Source: Belliella filtrata | GTDB lineage: Bacteria > Bacteroidota > Bacteroidia > Cytophagales > Cyclobacteriaceae | Direction of reading: 5' to 3' | Assembly: GCF_022549775.1 (NCBI RefSeq) | Contig: NZ_JAKZGP010000013.1 | Span: 28,042 to 92,041 of the forward strand | DNA length: 64,000 nucleotides | In this document: positions 46,244 to 55,476 of the stretch, one piece after another | Layout: every line of letters starts with the position of its first letter | Numbering within the stretch: the stretch's first letter is position 1 | Notes under the pieces: generated by a model | The model's input: the letters and a program-made list of their open reading frames with translations, nothing else | Told to the model about the DNA's origin: nothing | Databases searched by the model: none | Position numbers and translations under genes: made by a program

Positions 46244-47662
46244 TTAATTTCTTGAAACAGGCCCTACAAAACTCGTCTTAATTTTATCGATTACTTCACC
46301 ATTCTGAAGTAGCATCAATACTACATCATCCTGATTTACAATCACATCTTTTTGATTCTTTACAAGAAAAAATCGTCCCTCAAACTTTGACTGACCTTCC
46401 AGTCTCCAATTTTGATCTCCAACTACTTCCACCCTATACAAAGGATCCTGAGCTACCAACTCCACTTGCTGCACATCAAAAGTCTTGTTGATAAATGATA
46501 CCTCATAAAGATTACTAACCTCTCCAGTTTCTCTGACCTGATAGGTGATACCTCTAAACCTAGTAACTGTCGCACTTAAATCATCTCTAGTCACTATCAA
46601 TGCGACAAATCCCCCCAAGAGAGCTAGTAATAAGACAATGTAGAACTTAACTCTAGGTGTCAAAAGCTTTTGAGTCCGGCTCAAGACACTGTTATCCGAA
46701 GCATAACGAATCAGGCCTTTTGGTCTTGCTACTTTATACATCACTTCATCACATGCATCGATACAGGCTGTACAGTTTACACATTCCATCTGAACGCCAT
46801 TGCGGATATCAATCCCTGTAGGGCATACATGAACACATAAACTACAATCTATACAATCACCTTTATCGTTTTCCACCAACCTACTTTTTCTAATCATCCC
46901 CCTTGGCTCTCCCCGAACATGGTCGTAGGTTACATTGATAGAATTGGCATCTAACAAAACGCCTTGCAATCTCCCATAGGGACAGACAACTATACATGCT
47001 TGCTCTCTAAACCATGAAAACACAAACAAAAAAATCCCAGCAAATGCTATTAAACCAACAAACCCAGAAAGATTTGCTGTTGGAGGTTGACTTACGATTT
47101 CTTTGACCTGATCTAGCCCGATCAAATAAGCCATTACAATATGAGAAATCAGAAGAGAAATAAGACTGAAGATCATCATCTTCAAACCTTTTTTCCACAA
47201 TTTCTCTGAATTCCATGGCATGGCATTGAGTTTACGTTGCTGACCAGCATCCCCTTCTATCCAATATTCTATCTTACGAAACACCATCTCCATGAACAGT
47301 GTCTGGGGACAGGCCCATCCACAGAAGACCCGTCCAAAAACAGCAGTAAACAATATGATAAATACAAAGAATATCAGAAGGAGGAAGATCAGCAAATGGG
47401 TATCTTGAGGCCAAAATGCTGCACCGAAAATGATAAATTTCCTTTCGAAAATATTGAACAACATATACGGTCTTCCATCCACTGAAATAAATGGTCCTAC
47501 AAACAGTATCGTTAGTAAAACCCATGATAAGTAAGTCCTCCACCGGTAGAATTTCCCTGATACGCTTTTGGGATATATCCAGTTTCTCTTACCATCAGAC
47601 TGAACCGTCCCTAGGGTATTCCTAAAACTATCAGGGTCAAAGACTACTTTTTTTGTATTCAT
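46244..47662 (-). CDS. ccoG: Cytochrome c oxidase accessory protein CcoG (FixG)
   Basis: 472 residues. Several membrane helices in the N-terminal half (CGWACPQTLFMEMVFRKIE near 110-128 and EQACIVVCPYGRLQG near 225-239). Two ferredoxin-like clusters follow, CIDCSLCVHVCPTG and CVNCTACIDACD. A C-terminal Ig-like domain covers about 370-472. CcoG is a cupric reductase-type helper of cbb3 oxidase maturation in studied bacteria. It follows ccoP by 10 bases. Confidence 0.95.
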   Translation of the reverse strand: MNTKKVVFDPDSFRNTLGTVQSDGKRNWIYPKSVSGKFYRWRTYLSWVLLTILFVGPFISVDGRPYMLFNIFERKFIIFGAAFWPQDTHLLIFLLLIFFVFIILFTAVFGRVFCGWACPQTLFMEMVFRKIEYWIEGDAGQQRKLNAMPWNSEKLWKKGLKMMIFSLISLLISHIVMAYLIGLDQVKEIVSQPPTANLSGFVGLIAFAGIFLFVFSWFREQACIVVCPYGRLQGVLLDANSINVTYDHVRGEPRGMIRKSRLVENDKGDCIDCSLCVHVCPTGIDIRNGVQMECVNCTACIDACDEVMYKVARPKGLIRYASDNSVLSRTQKLLTPRVKFYIVLLLALLGGFVALIVTRDDLSATVTRFRGITYQVRETGEVSNLYEVSFINKTFDVQQVELVAQDPLYRVEVVGDQNWRLEGQSKFEGRFFLVKNQKDVIVNQDDVVLMLLQNGEVIDKIKTSFVGPVSRN

Positions 47663-47672
47663 CGTGTGGATA

Positions 47673-48626
47673 TCAATTCTCTTCCTCTACTACTGGGACT
47701 AGCTCCAACTCATCCTCGATCAAAGCATCCAATGGCTCCTCTATTGCTGGTTCAAACTTCTCTCCTTGAGGTTCTTTTGGACTGGAAGGTGTAGTACCCT
47801 GCAAGGTCAATATGTAGCTAGACACTTGCTGAATCTGTTCAGGACTCAATTGATCTTGCCAAGGTATCATCCCCTTTTCTACTACCCCATATTTCACTAC
47901 TTTGAAAATATCACTGATACCACCACCATGAAGCCAATACTCATCTGTAAGGTTAGGCCCTACGCCGCCTCCTCCATCTATGGCATGACAAGCTGCACAA
48001 TTGGCTTCATAAATTGACTTCCCTGCATTGATCGAAGGGGTGGAAGCATCAAACACCACTGAATTCTCATCAATTGAACTCAATGCCAATGCCTTGTATT
48101 CTTCTGCTTTGACTGCAGCTATAGCTAGTTCTGTCTGATATTCTTCGATTTGAGATTGTCCCATTCCCAATACAGCATAGTAGGTAAAATAAGCTACCGC
48201 AAAAGCAATCGTGATATAAAATACTGCTGCTAACCAAGGGGGCATATGATTGTCAAGCTCAACTATCCCATCATAACTATGATCTAGCATCAAGTCCTCC
48301 TCTTCTTTACTACCTACAGGCTTCATTTTCCCCACAATGTATTGCCTCTTGAAAGACTCCCACCAAGAGGGCTTTGTAGAAACCCTACGCTCAAAGCCTT
48401 GCTGCTGCTTGAGAACGGTCACCATGAATGACATCAAGTAGATCATCAACACTAAAAGCAAAATGATCACACCTAAAACAATTGCGAGTATAATCATGAG
48501 TGTCAACTCATTGGAATCCATTCCCTGAAGCTTTGTTACCCAAGACAATTCGCTGGTCTGCGCTATAGAAGGCATGGTTAAGATCATACCCAACAGCATC
48601 AAGAATATTCTCTTAAATCTTTTCAT
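47673..48626 (-). CDS. ccoP: cbb3 oxidase diheme-type subunit III, here with one heme (CcoP-like)
   Basis: 317 residues from ATG 48626, which starts a signal-like helix; ATGs at 48638 and 48650 are alternatives. Two membrane segments (about 42-70 and 132-155) with the PWWLAAVF-like PPWLAAVFYITIAFAV. One cytochrome c domain with CAACH (C210-H214) and the axial Met in GMIPWQDQLS. Proteobacterial CcoP has two hemes; here only one CxxCH is present, as is usual in Bacteroidota. The C-terminal tail (about 280-317) is Pro/Glu-rich and acidic. It overlaps ccoQ by a few bases. Confidence 0.92.
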   Translation of the reverse strand: MKRFKRIFLMLLGMILTMPSIAQTSELSWVTKLQGMDSNELTLMIILAIVLGVIILLLVLMIYLMSFMVTVLKQQQGFERRVSTKPSWWESFKRQYIVGKMKPVGSKEEEDLMLDHSYDGIVELDNHMPPWLAAVFYITIAFAVAYFTYYAVLGMGQSQIEEYQTELAIAAVKAEEYKALALSSIDENSVVFDASTPSINAGKSIYEANCAACHAIDGGGGVGPNLTDEYWLHGGGISDIFKVVKYGVVEKGMIPWQDQLSPEQIQQVSSYILTLQGTTPSSPKEPQGEKFEPAIEEPLDALIEDELELVPVVEEEN

Positions 48627-48804
48627 TTCTTTTAGCATTTTTAGATTCATGATCAAATGGCAGGTCTTTCATATGATTGATGTATTGGCGATCAGCCTTT
48701 ACTACCCACATGAACATCCCAATAAAAAAGACCACAAAGATCAAAAGGGAAATAACGGGATAGATTTCAATGTTCTCTATGGAACTCAATATGTCCTTTT
48801 TCAT
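48613..48804 (-). CDS. ccoQ: CcoQ/FixQ-like small subunit of cbb3 oxidase
   Basis: 63 residues: one membrane helix (about 16-36, VISLLIFVVFFIGMFMWVV) and a charged C-terminal tail (ADRQYINHMKDLPFD) as in CcoQ proteins, which stabilise the complex. It lies between ccoNO and ccoP, 18 bases after the ccoNO stop, and overlaps the ccoP start. Confidence 0.85.
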   Translation of the reverse strand: MKKDILSSIENIEIYPVISLLIFVVFFIGMFMWVVKADRQYINHMKDLPFDHESKNAKRNEKI

Positions 48805-48822
48805 AGCTTGGCGTTATATTGA

Positions 48823-50964
48823 TTAAGGTTGAATAGTAGTTGCAGTCTTCTTGATATCGGTTCCCAACCGCTGTAAGTAGGCAATGAGCGCTACAATTTC
48901 TGATTGTGGCAATACCTCTACTCCAGAAGACTTTAAATTTTCTGTGATTTTATCTGCCTGTCCCCAAAGTTCCTTCATGACATACTGATCATAATCATCT
49001 GGATAAGGCACCCCTAGTTTTTGAAGTGTTTTGATCTTATCTAAGACATCTTCATGACGCATCATGTTAGTCTCTAGCCATGGATATGGTGGCATAAGTG
49101 AGCCTGGAGACATACTTCTTGGATCTATCATATGATGATAATGCCAGCTATCAGGATACTTTCCTCCCACCCTGTGTAGGTCTGGGCCTGTTCTCTTAGA
49201 TCCCCATAAGAACGGGCGATCATATACAAATTCTCCAGCCTTGGAATATTCTCCAAATCGCTCAGTTTCGGAGCGAAAAGGCCTAACCATCTGAGAGTGG
49301 CAACCCACACAGCCATGAGAAATGTATAAATCTCTTCCTTGAAGTTCTAGTGGTGTATAAGGTTGCACACTACTTATGGTAGGCACATTTGACTTGACAA
49401 GTATGGTCGGGATGATTTCAATAGCACCTCCGATCAAAATAGCCACAGTTGCTAAAATCGTAAAGAAAATAGGCTTGCGTTCCCATGCCCGATGCCAAAA
49501 CTCACCTTTTTGCTCCACATGGCTCACGAGAGCTGGTGCTTCATCAGCTTCTTCTTCGACAAACTTCCCTTGACTTGCAGTTTTAAACATATTGTAAACC
49601 ATCAAGAATACTCCAGATAGGTATAGCAACCCTCCAAAAGCTCTCAACATATACATAGGAACAATCTGAACTACAGTCTCTAGAAAGTTAGGATAAGCCA
49701 ATCTTCCAGCTTCTGTAAACTCCTTCCACATCAATGATTGTGTCAAGGCCGCCACGTACATCGGTAGTGCATAGAACAATATTCCTATAGTTCCCATCCA
49801 AAAATGGGTGTTTGCTAGTTTTGTAGAGTAAAGATTTGTCTTCCACATTTTTGGCCAAAGCCAATATAACATTGCGAATGTGAAGAACCCATTCCAACCC
49901 AAACCTCCGATATGCACATGGGCAACTATCCAGTCTGTATAATGCGCTATGGCATTTACATTCTTGAGTGACAACATAGGTCCTTCGAAAGTAGCCATCC
50001 CATAAGCTGTGACAGCCACTACCATAAACTTCAAAACTGGGTCTATTCTTACCTTATCCCAAGCTCCTCTCAATGTCAATAGTCCATTGACCATTCCTCC
50101 CCAAGAAGGTGCTATTAGCATGATAGAGAATACAACACCGAGGATTTGAGCCCACTCTGGCAAAGCTGTGTATAACAAGTGATGTGGCCCCGCCCAGATA
50201 TATAGAAATATCAATGACCAAAAGTGTACTATAGATAACTTATAGGAATATACTGGTCTATTTGCCGCTTTGGGCAGGTAGTAATACATTAAACCTAAGA
50301 AAGGTGTGGTTAGAAAAAATGCAACAGCATTGTGACCATACCACCATTGTACCAACGCATCTTGAACACCTGCATAGGCAGAATAACTCTTGAAGAATGA
50401 AACAGGTAAGGCCAAAGAATTGAAAATATGTAGTACGGCCACTGTCACAAATGAGGCTAGGTAAAACCAAATAGCTACATACATGTGCTTTTCTCGTCTA
50501 TTGATTAAAGCACCTATCATATTTGCTCCAAACGCTACCCAAACTACTGCAATCAAAATATCTATTGGCCATTCTAATTCAGCGTACTCCTTTGATGTAG
50601 TCAATCCCAATGGTAAAGTGACGGCTGCCAACAGAATAATCAGTTGCCATCCCCAGAAATGAAACCAGCTCAAGGCTTTGCTCCACATTGGCGTCTTAAG
50701 TAGTCTAGGCATAGAGTAGTATACCCCTGCAAAGATCGCATTGCCCACAAAAGCAAAGATGACTGCATTAGTATGCAATGGTCGGATTCGACCAAATGTG
50801 GTGTATGGGTTACCTAAGTTTGCTTCAGGTAAAAACAGCTGGGTTGCAGCCAATACCCCTACTAACATCCCGACGATGCCCCAAGCTATGGTAGCAACAC
50901 CGAAATACTTTACGATTTTATTATCGTAACTGAACTTTTCTAATGTAGTTCCTGACATGCTCAT
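48823..50964 (-). CDS. ccoNO: Fused cbb3 oxidase subunits I and II (CcoN-CcoO)
   Basis: 713 residues. Residues 1-465 are CcoN: heme and CuB histidines H64 (IRPLH), H211 (WWYGHNAV), H261/H262 (AGPHHLL), H341, H349 and H351. A linker with acidic residues (VEEEADEAP, about 469-477) leads to a membrane helix at about 500-522. The CcoO part follows, with one heme site C552-H556 (GCVGCHSQMVRP) and the axial Met in SLMPPYPW. It reduces oxygen to water with high affinity and pumps protons. Such fusions are usual in Bacteroidota. It overlaps ccoS by 4 bases (ATGA). Confidence 0.96.
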   Translation of the reverse strand: MSMSGTTLEKFSYDNKIVKYFGVATIAWGIVGMLVGVLAATQLFLPEANLGNPYTTFGRIRPLHTNAVIFAFVGNAIFAGVYYSMPRLLKTPMWSKALSWFHFWGWQLIILLAAVTLPLGLTTSKEYAELEWPIDILIAVVWVAFGANMIGALINRREKHMYVAIWFYLASFVTVAVLHIFNSLALPVSFFKSYSAYAGVQDALVQWWYGHNAVAFFLTTPFLGLMYYYLPKAANRPVYSYKLSIVHFWSLIFLYIWAGPHHLLYTALPEWAQILGVVFSIMLIAPSWGGMVNGLLTLRGAWDKVRIDPVLKFMVVAVTAYGMATFEGPMLSLKNVNAIAHYTDWIVAHVHIGGLGWNGFFTFAMLYWLWPKMWKTNLYSTKLANTHFWMGTIGILFYALPMYVAALTQSLMWKEFTEAGRLAYPNFLETVVQIVPMYMLRAFGGLLYLSGVFLMVYNMFKTASQGKFVEEEADEAPALVSHVEQKGEFWHRAWERKPIFFTILATVAILIGGAIEIIPTILVKSNVPTISSVQPYTPLELQGRDLYISHGCVGCHSQMVRPFRSETERFGEYSKAGEFVYDRPFLWGSKRTGPDLHRVGGKYPDSWHYHHMIDPRSMSPGSLMPPYPWLETNMMRHEDVLDKIKTLQKLGVPYPDDYDQYVMKELWGQADKITENLKSSGVEVLPQSEIVALIAYLQRLGTDIKKTATTIQP

Positions 50965-51143
50965 TTCGATTTAGTTGACTTTACTTTATTACTCTTTTTT
51001 GATGGTTTGCTATCGAATAGTATTCGAATAGCTGGTGTATGATTATCTTCAAATTGTCCTGACTTCATGGCCTTGAAAAACAGAAGAAGAAATGAACCCG
51101 CCATGACCAAGCTGATTGCGATCAAGATGAATATTACTTCCAT
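50961..51143 (-). CDS. ccoS: cbb3 oxidase assembly protein CcoS
   Basis: 60 residues. An N-terminal helix (EVIFILIAISLVMAGSFLLLF, about 2-22) and the conserved WxxxxGQFED-type motif (KAMKSGQFEDNHTPAIRILFD) identify CcoS, which is needed for cofactor insertion. It lies 3 bases after the ccoI stop, and its stop overlaps the ccoNO start. Confidence 0.93.
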   Translation of the reverse strand: MEVIFILIAISLVMAGSFLLLFFKAMKSGQFEDNHTPAIRILFDSKPSKKSNKVKSTKSK

Positions 51144-51146
51144 AGC

Positions 51147-53582
51147 TTATATTATTTTTGATTTTAGCCCTTGTTTGTAGGACAAGTAATTTGTAGTTAT
51201 CGTTGTAAATAGAATTACTGACACACTACTGATCGGCATGAGTATTGCGCAGAAAACAGGACTAACTAAACCTTGAACTGCAAAGTAGATTCCGACTACA
51301 TTATAGGTAAAGCTTAACATGAAACTGGCCTTGATAACCTTCCTACTTAGCTTAGAAAAGTTTAGAAAATCGGGTAGTTTATCTAAAACTGATGCATCAA
51401 TGATAGCATCAGATGCTGGAGAAAAATTAGTCACCTTATCAGTCACCGCTACCCCTACATGACTTTCTTGCAAAGCCCCAGCATCATTCAATCCGTCACC
51501 CACCATCATGGTGGCATATCCTTTATCATTGATTGATTTGATATAGTTCAGTTTATCAGCAGGGCTTTGATTGAATTTCATAATCACTTCATTACCCAAT
51601 ACCTTACTAAGGTGAGTCCTCTCATGATCCTGATCACCAGAGAGTATGTGTATATGCCTTCCAGTTTTCAACCTATCTACCACCTGACCTATTCCTGTCC
51701 GTAGTCCGCTTTGAATGTAAAAGCAACCAATCACTACATTTTCTACTGCAAAAAAAACTCGATTCCCTCCCACTAATGCATGCTCACGATTCTCATTGAC
51801 AAACGCTGCTGAACCTAATTTCACCTCCTGATTTTGATAAACCCCTTTCATCCCCTGTCCAAAAACTTCCTCTATATGTGTGACTTCTGATTTGTCAATA
51901 TCACCGAGCCATACATTGATCCTATTACTCAAAGCATGGGTGGATTCATTGACTAGTGCTTTGATTATGGCTTTAGAATCTTGTGAAAGCCTTTCTCCTG
52001 CATAGCTGACCTTCGCCAAACCTGGATCAGTCAAAGTCCCTGTTTTATCAAAAATTATGGCGTCCAGCTCGGCCATTTTTTCAAGTACTTGAGCATTTTT
52101 GAGGTAAAATTTACCTTGGCCAAATACCCTCAGCGTATTTCCCAAAGTAAATGGGGTGGACATAGCCAATGCACATGGGCATGTTATGATCAAAACTGAT
52201 GTGAATGATAAAACGGCAATGGAAAACTGCCCTTGAAAAGCCCAATATGCAAATGCAATTGAGGCAATGAGCAATACTGTAAAAGTAAACTTCCCTGAAA
52301 TCTTAGTAGCAAGCGAAACTAAACTATGATCTTTCTCCTTTTGAAAGGCTTCAGTATTCCACAATCCTGTGAGGTATCCCTGTGAAGGAGATTTCTGAAC
52401 AGTCAAAGTCAAAGACTGACCTTTTTGTCTACCACCAGCATAGATCAATGCCCCTTTACTTTTGATTACAGGAACCTCTTCACCAGTCACAAAACTGTAA
52501 TCTATGTACCCTTCACCACTGATCAATATGCTATCCGCTGGGATAAGCTCACCATGCTTGACTTTTATCAAATCCCCAACCTCAAGCTTACTCAACGGTG
52601 ACACTTCTTCCTTCCCTTTAACGATTTTAGTGACCGCTACTGGGAAATATGCTTTATAATCTCTGTCAAATGACAAAGTCTCATAGGTCTTCTGTTGATA
52701 TAGCTTACCTATCAATAAGAAAAACAACAAACCACCTAAAGTATCCATATACCCTTCTTGGTGTAAGGCAAAAATATCGTACAAGCTATAGAAAAAGAGC
52801 GTTACTATACCAATGGCTATGGGCACATCCATGTTGACATTTCTATTTTTGATAGAAAGCCAAGCTGATTTGTAATAATCTGTAGCGGCATAGAAGAAGA
52901 CCGGCAATGAGAGCATTACATTGAGGTAGTTAAAGGTCTTTTTGAAACCATTACCAAGTAACGCTGCCTCAGAAAAATATTCAGGAAGACTAAAAAGCAT
53001 CATGTTACCAAAGCAAAAACCTGCAACAGCAAGCTTAACTATCAATCTCCTATCGACATTAGAGCGCTTCTTGCCTTCTACATCTGATAGATTCAATCTA
53101 GGTTCATAGCCTATCTTGGACAAAACAAGCACTACCTCTTTCAATGAAACCTCTTGATGCTTGAATTTAACTTGAACCTTTTTCCTCACCAAGTCAACTC
53201 TGCCAGCTAAAATCCCCTGGTGTATTTTATGAAGATTTTCTAACAGCCAAATACATGATGCACAGTGAATCATAGGCACATTGAAAGTCACATGAGAAAC
53301 TTCCTCATTTTGAAAATCTAATAGTTTTGTCTTTACATCAGTATCATCCAGGTAATCAAACCTGTTATCATTGGCAACCGACACTTTTTGAGGTTGACCA
53401 GGTTGATTTTCGATCTCATAATATGTACACAAATCATTCTCGCTAAGTACTTCAAATACGAGCTTACAGCCTGTGCAGCAAAACGGCTTTTCATCAGCAT
53501 ATAAAATCTCATCTATACAATACTCTCCACAATGGTAGCAAGTGGTCGTTTGATTGGCGATATGTAGGGACTTATTTGACAT
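51147..53582 (-). CDS. ccoI: cbb3-associated copper-translocating P1B-type ATPase (CcoI/FixI)
   Basis: 811 residues from ATG 53582; the frame runs further upstream but no good start is needed. A Cys-rich N-terminal metal-binding segment (CYHCGEYC, CCTGC; residues 15-39), an HMA domain with C107/C110 (IHCASC), eight membrane helices, the actuator motif TGEE (366-369), the ion-path CPC (468-470), the phosphorylated Asp512 in DKTGT, and GDGLND (695-700). It supplies copper for the CuB site of the oxidase. It is the second gene of the cluster, 13 bases after the Usp-like gene. Confidence 0.94.
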   Translation of the reverse strand: MSNKSLHIANQTTTCYHCGEYCIDEILYADEKPFCCTGCKLVFEVLSENDLCTYYEIENQPGQPQKVSVANDNRFDYLDDTDVKTKLLDFQNEEVSHVTFNVPMIHCASCIWLLENLHKIHQGILAGRVDLVRKKVQVKFKHQEVSLKEVVLVLSKIGYEPRLNLSDVEGKKRSNVDRRLIVKLAVAGFCFGNMMLFSLPEYFSEAALLGNGFKKTFNYLNVMLSLPVFFYAATDYYKSAWLSIKNRNVNMDVPIAIGIVTLFFYSLYDIFALHQEGYMDTLGGLLFFLLIGKLYQQKTYETLSFDRDYKAYFPVAVTKIVKGKEEVSPLSKLEVGDLIKVKHGELIPADSILISGEGYIDYSFVTGEEVPVIKSKGALIYAGGRQKGQSLTLTVQKSPSQGYLTGLWNTEAFQKEKDHSLVSLATKISGKFTFTVLLIASIAFAYWAFQGQFSIAVLSFTSVLIITCPCALAMSTPFTLGNTLRVFGQGKFYLKNAQVLEKMAELDAIIFDKTGTLTDPGLAKVSYAGERLSQDSKAIIKALVNESTHALSNRINVWLGDIDKSEVTHIEEVFGQGMKGVYQNQEVKLGSAAFVNENREHALVGGNRVFFAVENVVIGCFYIQSGLRTGIGQVVDRLKTGRHIHILSGDQDHERTHLSKVLGNEVIMKFNQSPADKLNYIKSINDKGYATMMVGDGLNDAGALQESHVGVAVTDKVTNFSPASDAIIDASVLDKLPDFLNFSKLSRKVIKASFMLSFTYNVVGIYFAVQGLVSPVFCAILMPISSVSVILFTTITTNYLSYKQGLKSKII

Positions 53583-53595
53583 ATTTCTCAAATAT

Positions 53596-54231
53596 TTAAT
53601 AAGCCAAGTAAAATGACAGCTTGCTATACCACATTCCACCTTTGTAAAAGTGAAAAAGGACTTTGGCCAAATCTGCTTGGTATGCTTTGGTGGTCACTAA
53701 AATGGTACACTGATGCTTCACCGCATAAGACCAAAAATCCCCGATTCGATTAAAATTCAGTTTAATAAATGATGTTTCAGAAGTTGCATTTCCAACTAAT
53801 TGAATGATGTCTTGCTCTTCTTTTTGTTTGGACTTGGGAATGAAAGAGGGGGAAATAATGGTGGCTCTACTTTCGACTATATTCTTTCTAAAAAGTGATA
53901 CAAAATTCCTAATTAAAGAGGCAGAAGTTGGTGTTCCATCATAATGAAATAACACATGATCCATAGAAAGCACTTCATCATAAAGTAGCACAGGAGTTAG
54001 GCAGGGAACAGAAAGAAGTCCTCTAGGTATTTCCATTCCATGTAGCCAATTAAGGACTTCAGGTAGATGTGCTGTCATCAATGTGGCAGGCGATTCTGGA
54101 CTACAGTATACTCCAGAAGCTCCAGCACCTATATTTTTAGCAAAACCTTCCGGTAAACAATCGCAGTAATGTCTTGTAATCAGCGCCTCTGGCATTGCTG
54201 AGCTTATCAACTTCTTTGAATCGTCTTGCAT
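53596..54231 (-). CDS. Universal-stress-protein-like protein heading the cco cluster
   Basis: 211 residues from the ATG at 54231; an ATG six codons upstream is also in frame. One UspA-like fold is suggested by VLFHYDGTPTSASLIRNFVSLF (about 101-122) and by SETSFIKLNFNRIGDFWSYA later, but an ATP-binding G-x2-G-x9-GS/T motif is not evident. The N-terminus carries a CxC pair (HYCDCLPEG). It is the first gene after the FNR-type box, so it should be induced with the oxidase. The family call is moderate; its role in the oxidase cluster is unknown. Confidence 0.65.
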   Translation of the reverse strand: MQDDSKKLISSAMPEALITRHYCDCLPEGFAKNIGAGASGVYCSPESPATLMTAHLPEVLNWLHGMEIPRGLLSVPCLTPVLLYDEVLSMDHVLFHYDGTPTSASLIRNFVSLFRKNIVESRATIISPSFIPKSKQKEEQDIIQLVGNATSETSFIKLNFNRIGDFWSYAVKHQCTILVTTKAYQADLAKVLFHFYKGGMWYSKLSFYLAY

Positions 54232-54253
54232 CTTTTGTCCATTTATCACACGA

Positions 54254-54261
54254 CAAAACTA
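54254..54261 (-). promoter_or_regulatory. -7 box of the cco cluster promoter
   Basis: On the minus strand TAGTTTTG fits TAnnTTTG exactly. It lies 23 bases before the ATG of the Usp-like gene. No -33 element is clear, as expected for an activated promoter. Confidence 0.5.
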
Positions 54262-54306
54262 GCGGAGACTTACCTTGAAAATACTGATAAGAAAAAGGAG
54301 TAAACA

Positions 54307-54318
54307 TGATTTAAATCA
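54307..54318. promoter_or_regulatory. FNR-type box upstream of the cbb3 cluster
   Basis: TGATTTAAATCA again, within a 14-bp perfect palindrome (54306-54319). It is part of a 16-base identity with the hemN box. The distance to the -7 box G (58.5 bases) equals that at hemN. A second layer of symmetry, 11 bp each at 54302-54312 and 54322-54332, overlaps it. Confidence 0.75.
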
Positions 54319-54400
54319 TAAAAATCATGTTTAATTGTCAAAAATACACTAATTTTAATTTTCTTGCATTCCTAATAAAACCAATGAATAATAAAACCCG

Positions 54401-55414
54401 ATGAAGTATTTATCTAATATTCTTGTGGCAATAGCGATAAGCCTAGCCACTACTTTAACAATCCACGCTCAAGAACAAAAGTTTGAATTTGATAACCCAA
54501 TTGCTGAACAGCGTGCTGACCCATGGGTCTACAAGGATACAGACGGTACTTATTACCTCATAGCTACTGCGCCAGAGTACGATAGGATTGTCATTCGAAA
54601 AGCAAAAACAATCAATGACCTAAAGCATGCACAGGAGACTGTAGTATGGACTAAACACCGCACAGGTAAAATGGGACACCATATATGGGCGCCAGAGTTA
54701 CACAAGATCGATGGAAAATGGTACATCTATTTTGCAGCAGGTGAGGCTGAAAACATTTGGAACATTCGGATGTGGGCACTTTCTCTGGATGCAGAAGACC
54801 CTGTGCAGGCTGGCTGGAAAGAAGAAGGACAAGTAAAATCAGAGATTGACTCATTTTCTCTTGACGCAACTGTTTTTGACCACAATGGAAAATTATACAC
54901 CATCTGGGCTCAAAATGTACGAGGTGGTGATCACGGCACTGCCTTAGTCATGTCTGAAATGAAAGACCCTGTCACCCTTACTGGTCCTGAAATGGTATTG
55001 ACAGAACCTGAGTTTGACTGGGAAAGGGTAAAGTACAATGTCAATGAAGGCCCAGCTGTACTCAAAAGAAATGGAAAAATCTTCGTAACCTATTCCGCAA
55101 GTGCCACCAATGAAAACTATTGCCTCGGGATGATGTGGATAGATGAAGATAAGGATATCATGGATATCGCTAACTGGCACAAGTCCCCAGGTCCAGTTTT
55201 CTTTACCAATGAGGAGCTAGACAGGTACGGCCCTGGACACAATTCTTTTACTTTGGCAGAAGATGATGAGACCGTTATTATGATATATCACGCAAGAGAT
55301 TATAAAGAAATTCAGGGTCACGAACTCTCAGATCCAAATCGAGCTACCAGAGCTAGAGTTGTGAGATGGACAAATAGTGGTTTTCCTGACTTTGGCCAAA
55401 AAATTAAAGACTAA
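54401..55414 (+). CDS. Glycoside hydrolase family 43 protein
   Basis: 337 residues. A signal peptide (to about 23, TLTIHAQ) is followed by one five-bladed GH43 propeller. The catalytic set is visible: base D40 (RADPWVY), pKa-modulating D155 (SFSLDATVF) and acid E216 (VNEGPAVL), and HHIWAPELH is a family signature. GH43 enzymes release arabinose or xylose from plant polysaccharides; arabinofuranosidase-like activity is likely, not proven. It is divergent from the cco cluster and lies beside icd; no SusCD pair is next to it. Confidence 0.9.
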   Translation: MKYLSNILVAIAISLATTLTIHAQEQKFEFDNPIAEQRADPWVYKDTDGTYYLIATAPEYDRIVIRKAKTINDLKHAQETVVWTKHRTGKMGHHIWAPELHKIDGKWYIYFAAGEAENIWNIRMWALSLDAEDPVQAGWKEEGQVKSEIDSFSLDATVFDHNGKLYTIWAQNVRGGDHGTALVMSEMKDPVTLTGPEMVLTEPEFDWERVKYNVNEGPAVLKRNGKIFVTYSASATNENYCLGMMWIDEDKDIMDIANWHKSPGPVFFTNEELDRYGPGHNSFTLAEDDETVIMIYHARDYKEIQGHELSDPNRATRARVVRWTNSGFPDFGQKIKD

Positions 55415-55455
55415 AAACAAGAAAGCGACTTATAGATAAGTCGCTTTCTTGTTTT
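55414..55455. terminator. Bidirectional terminator between the GH43 gene and icd
   Basis: Perfect 19-bp stem (55414-55432 with 55437-55455), 4-base loop, with T-rich sequence on each strand. It overlaps the GH43 stop codon and serves convergent genes. Confidence 0.93.
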
Positions 55456-55476
55456 ATATTATTTGAAAATTCAAGC

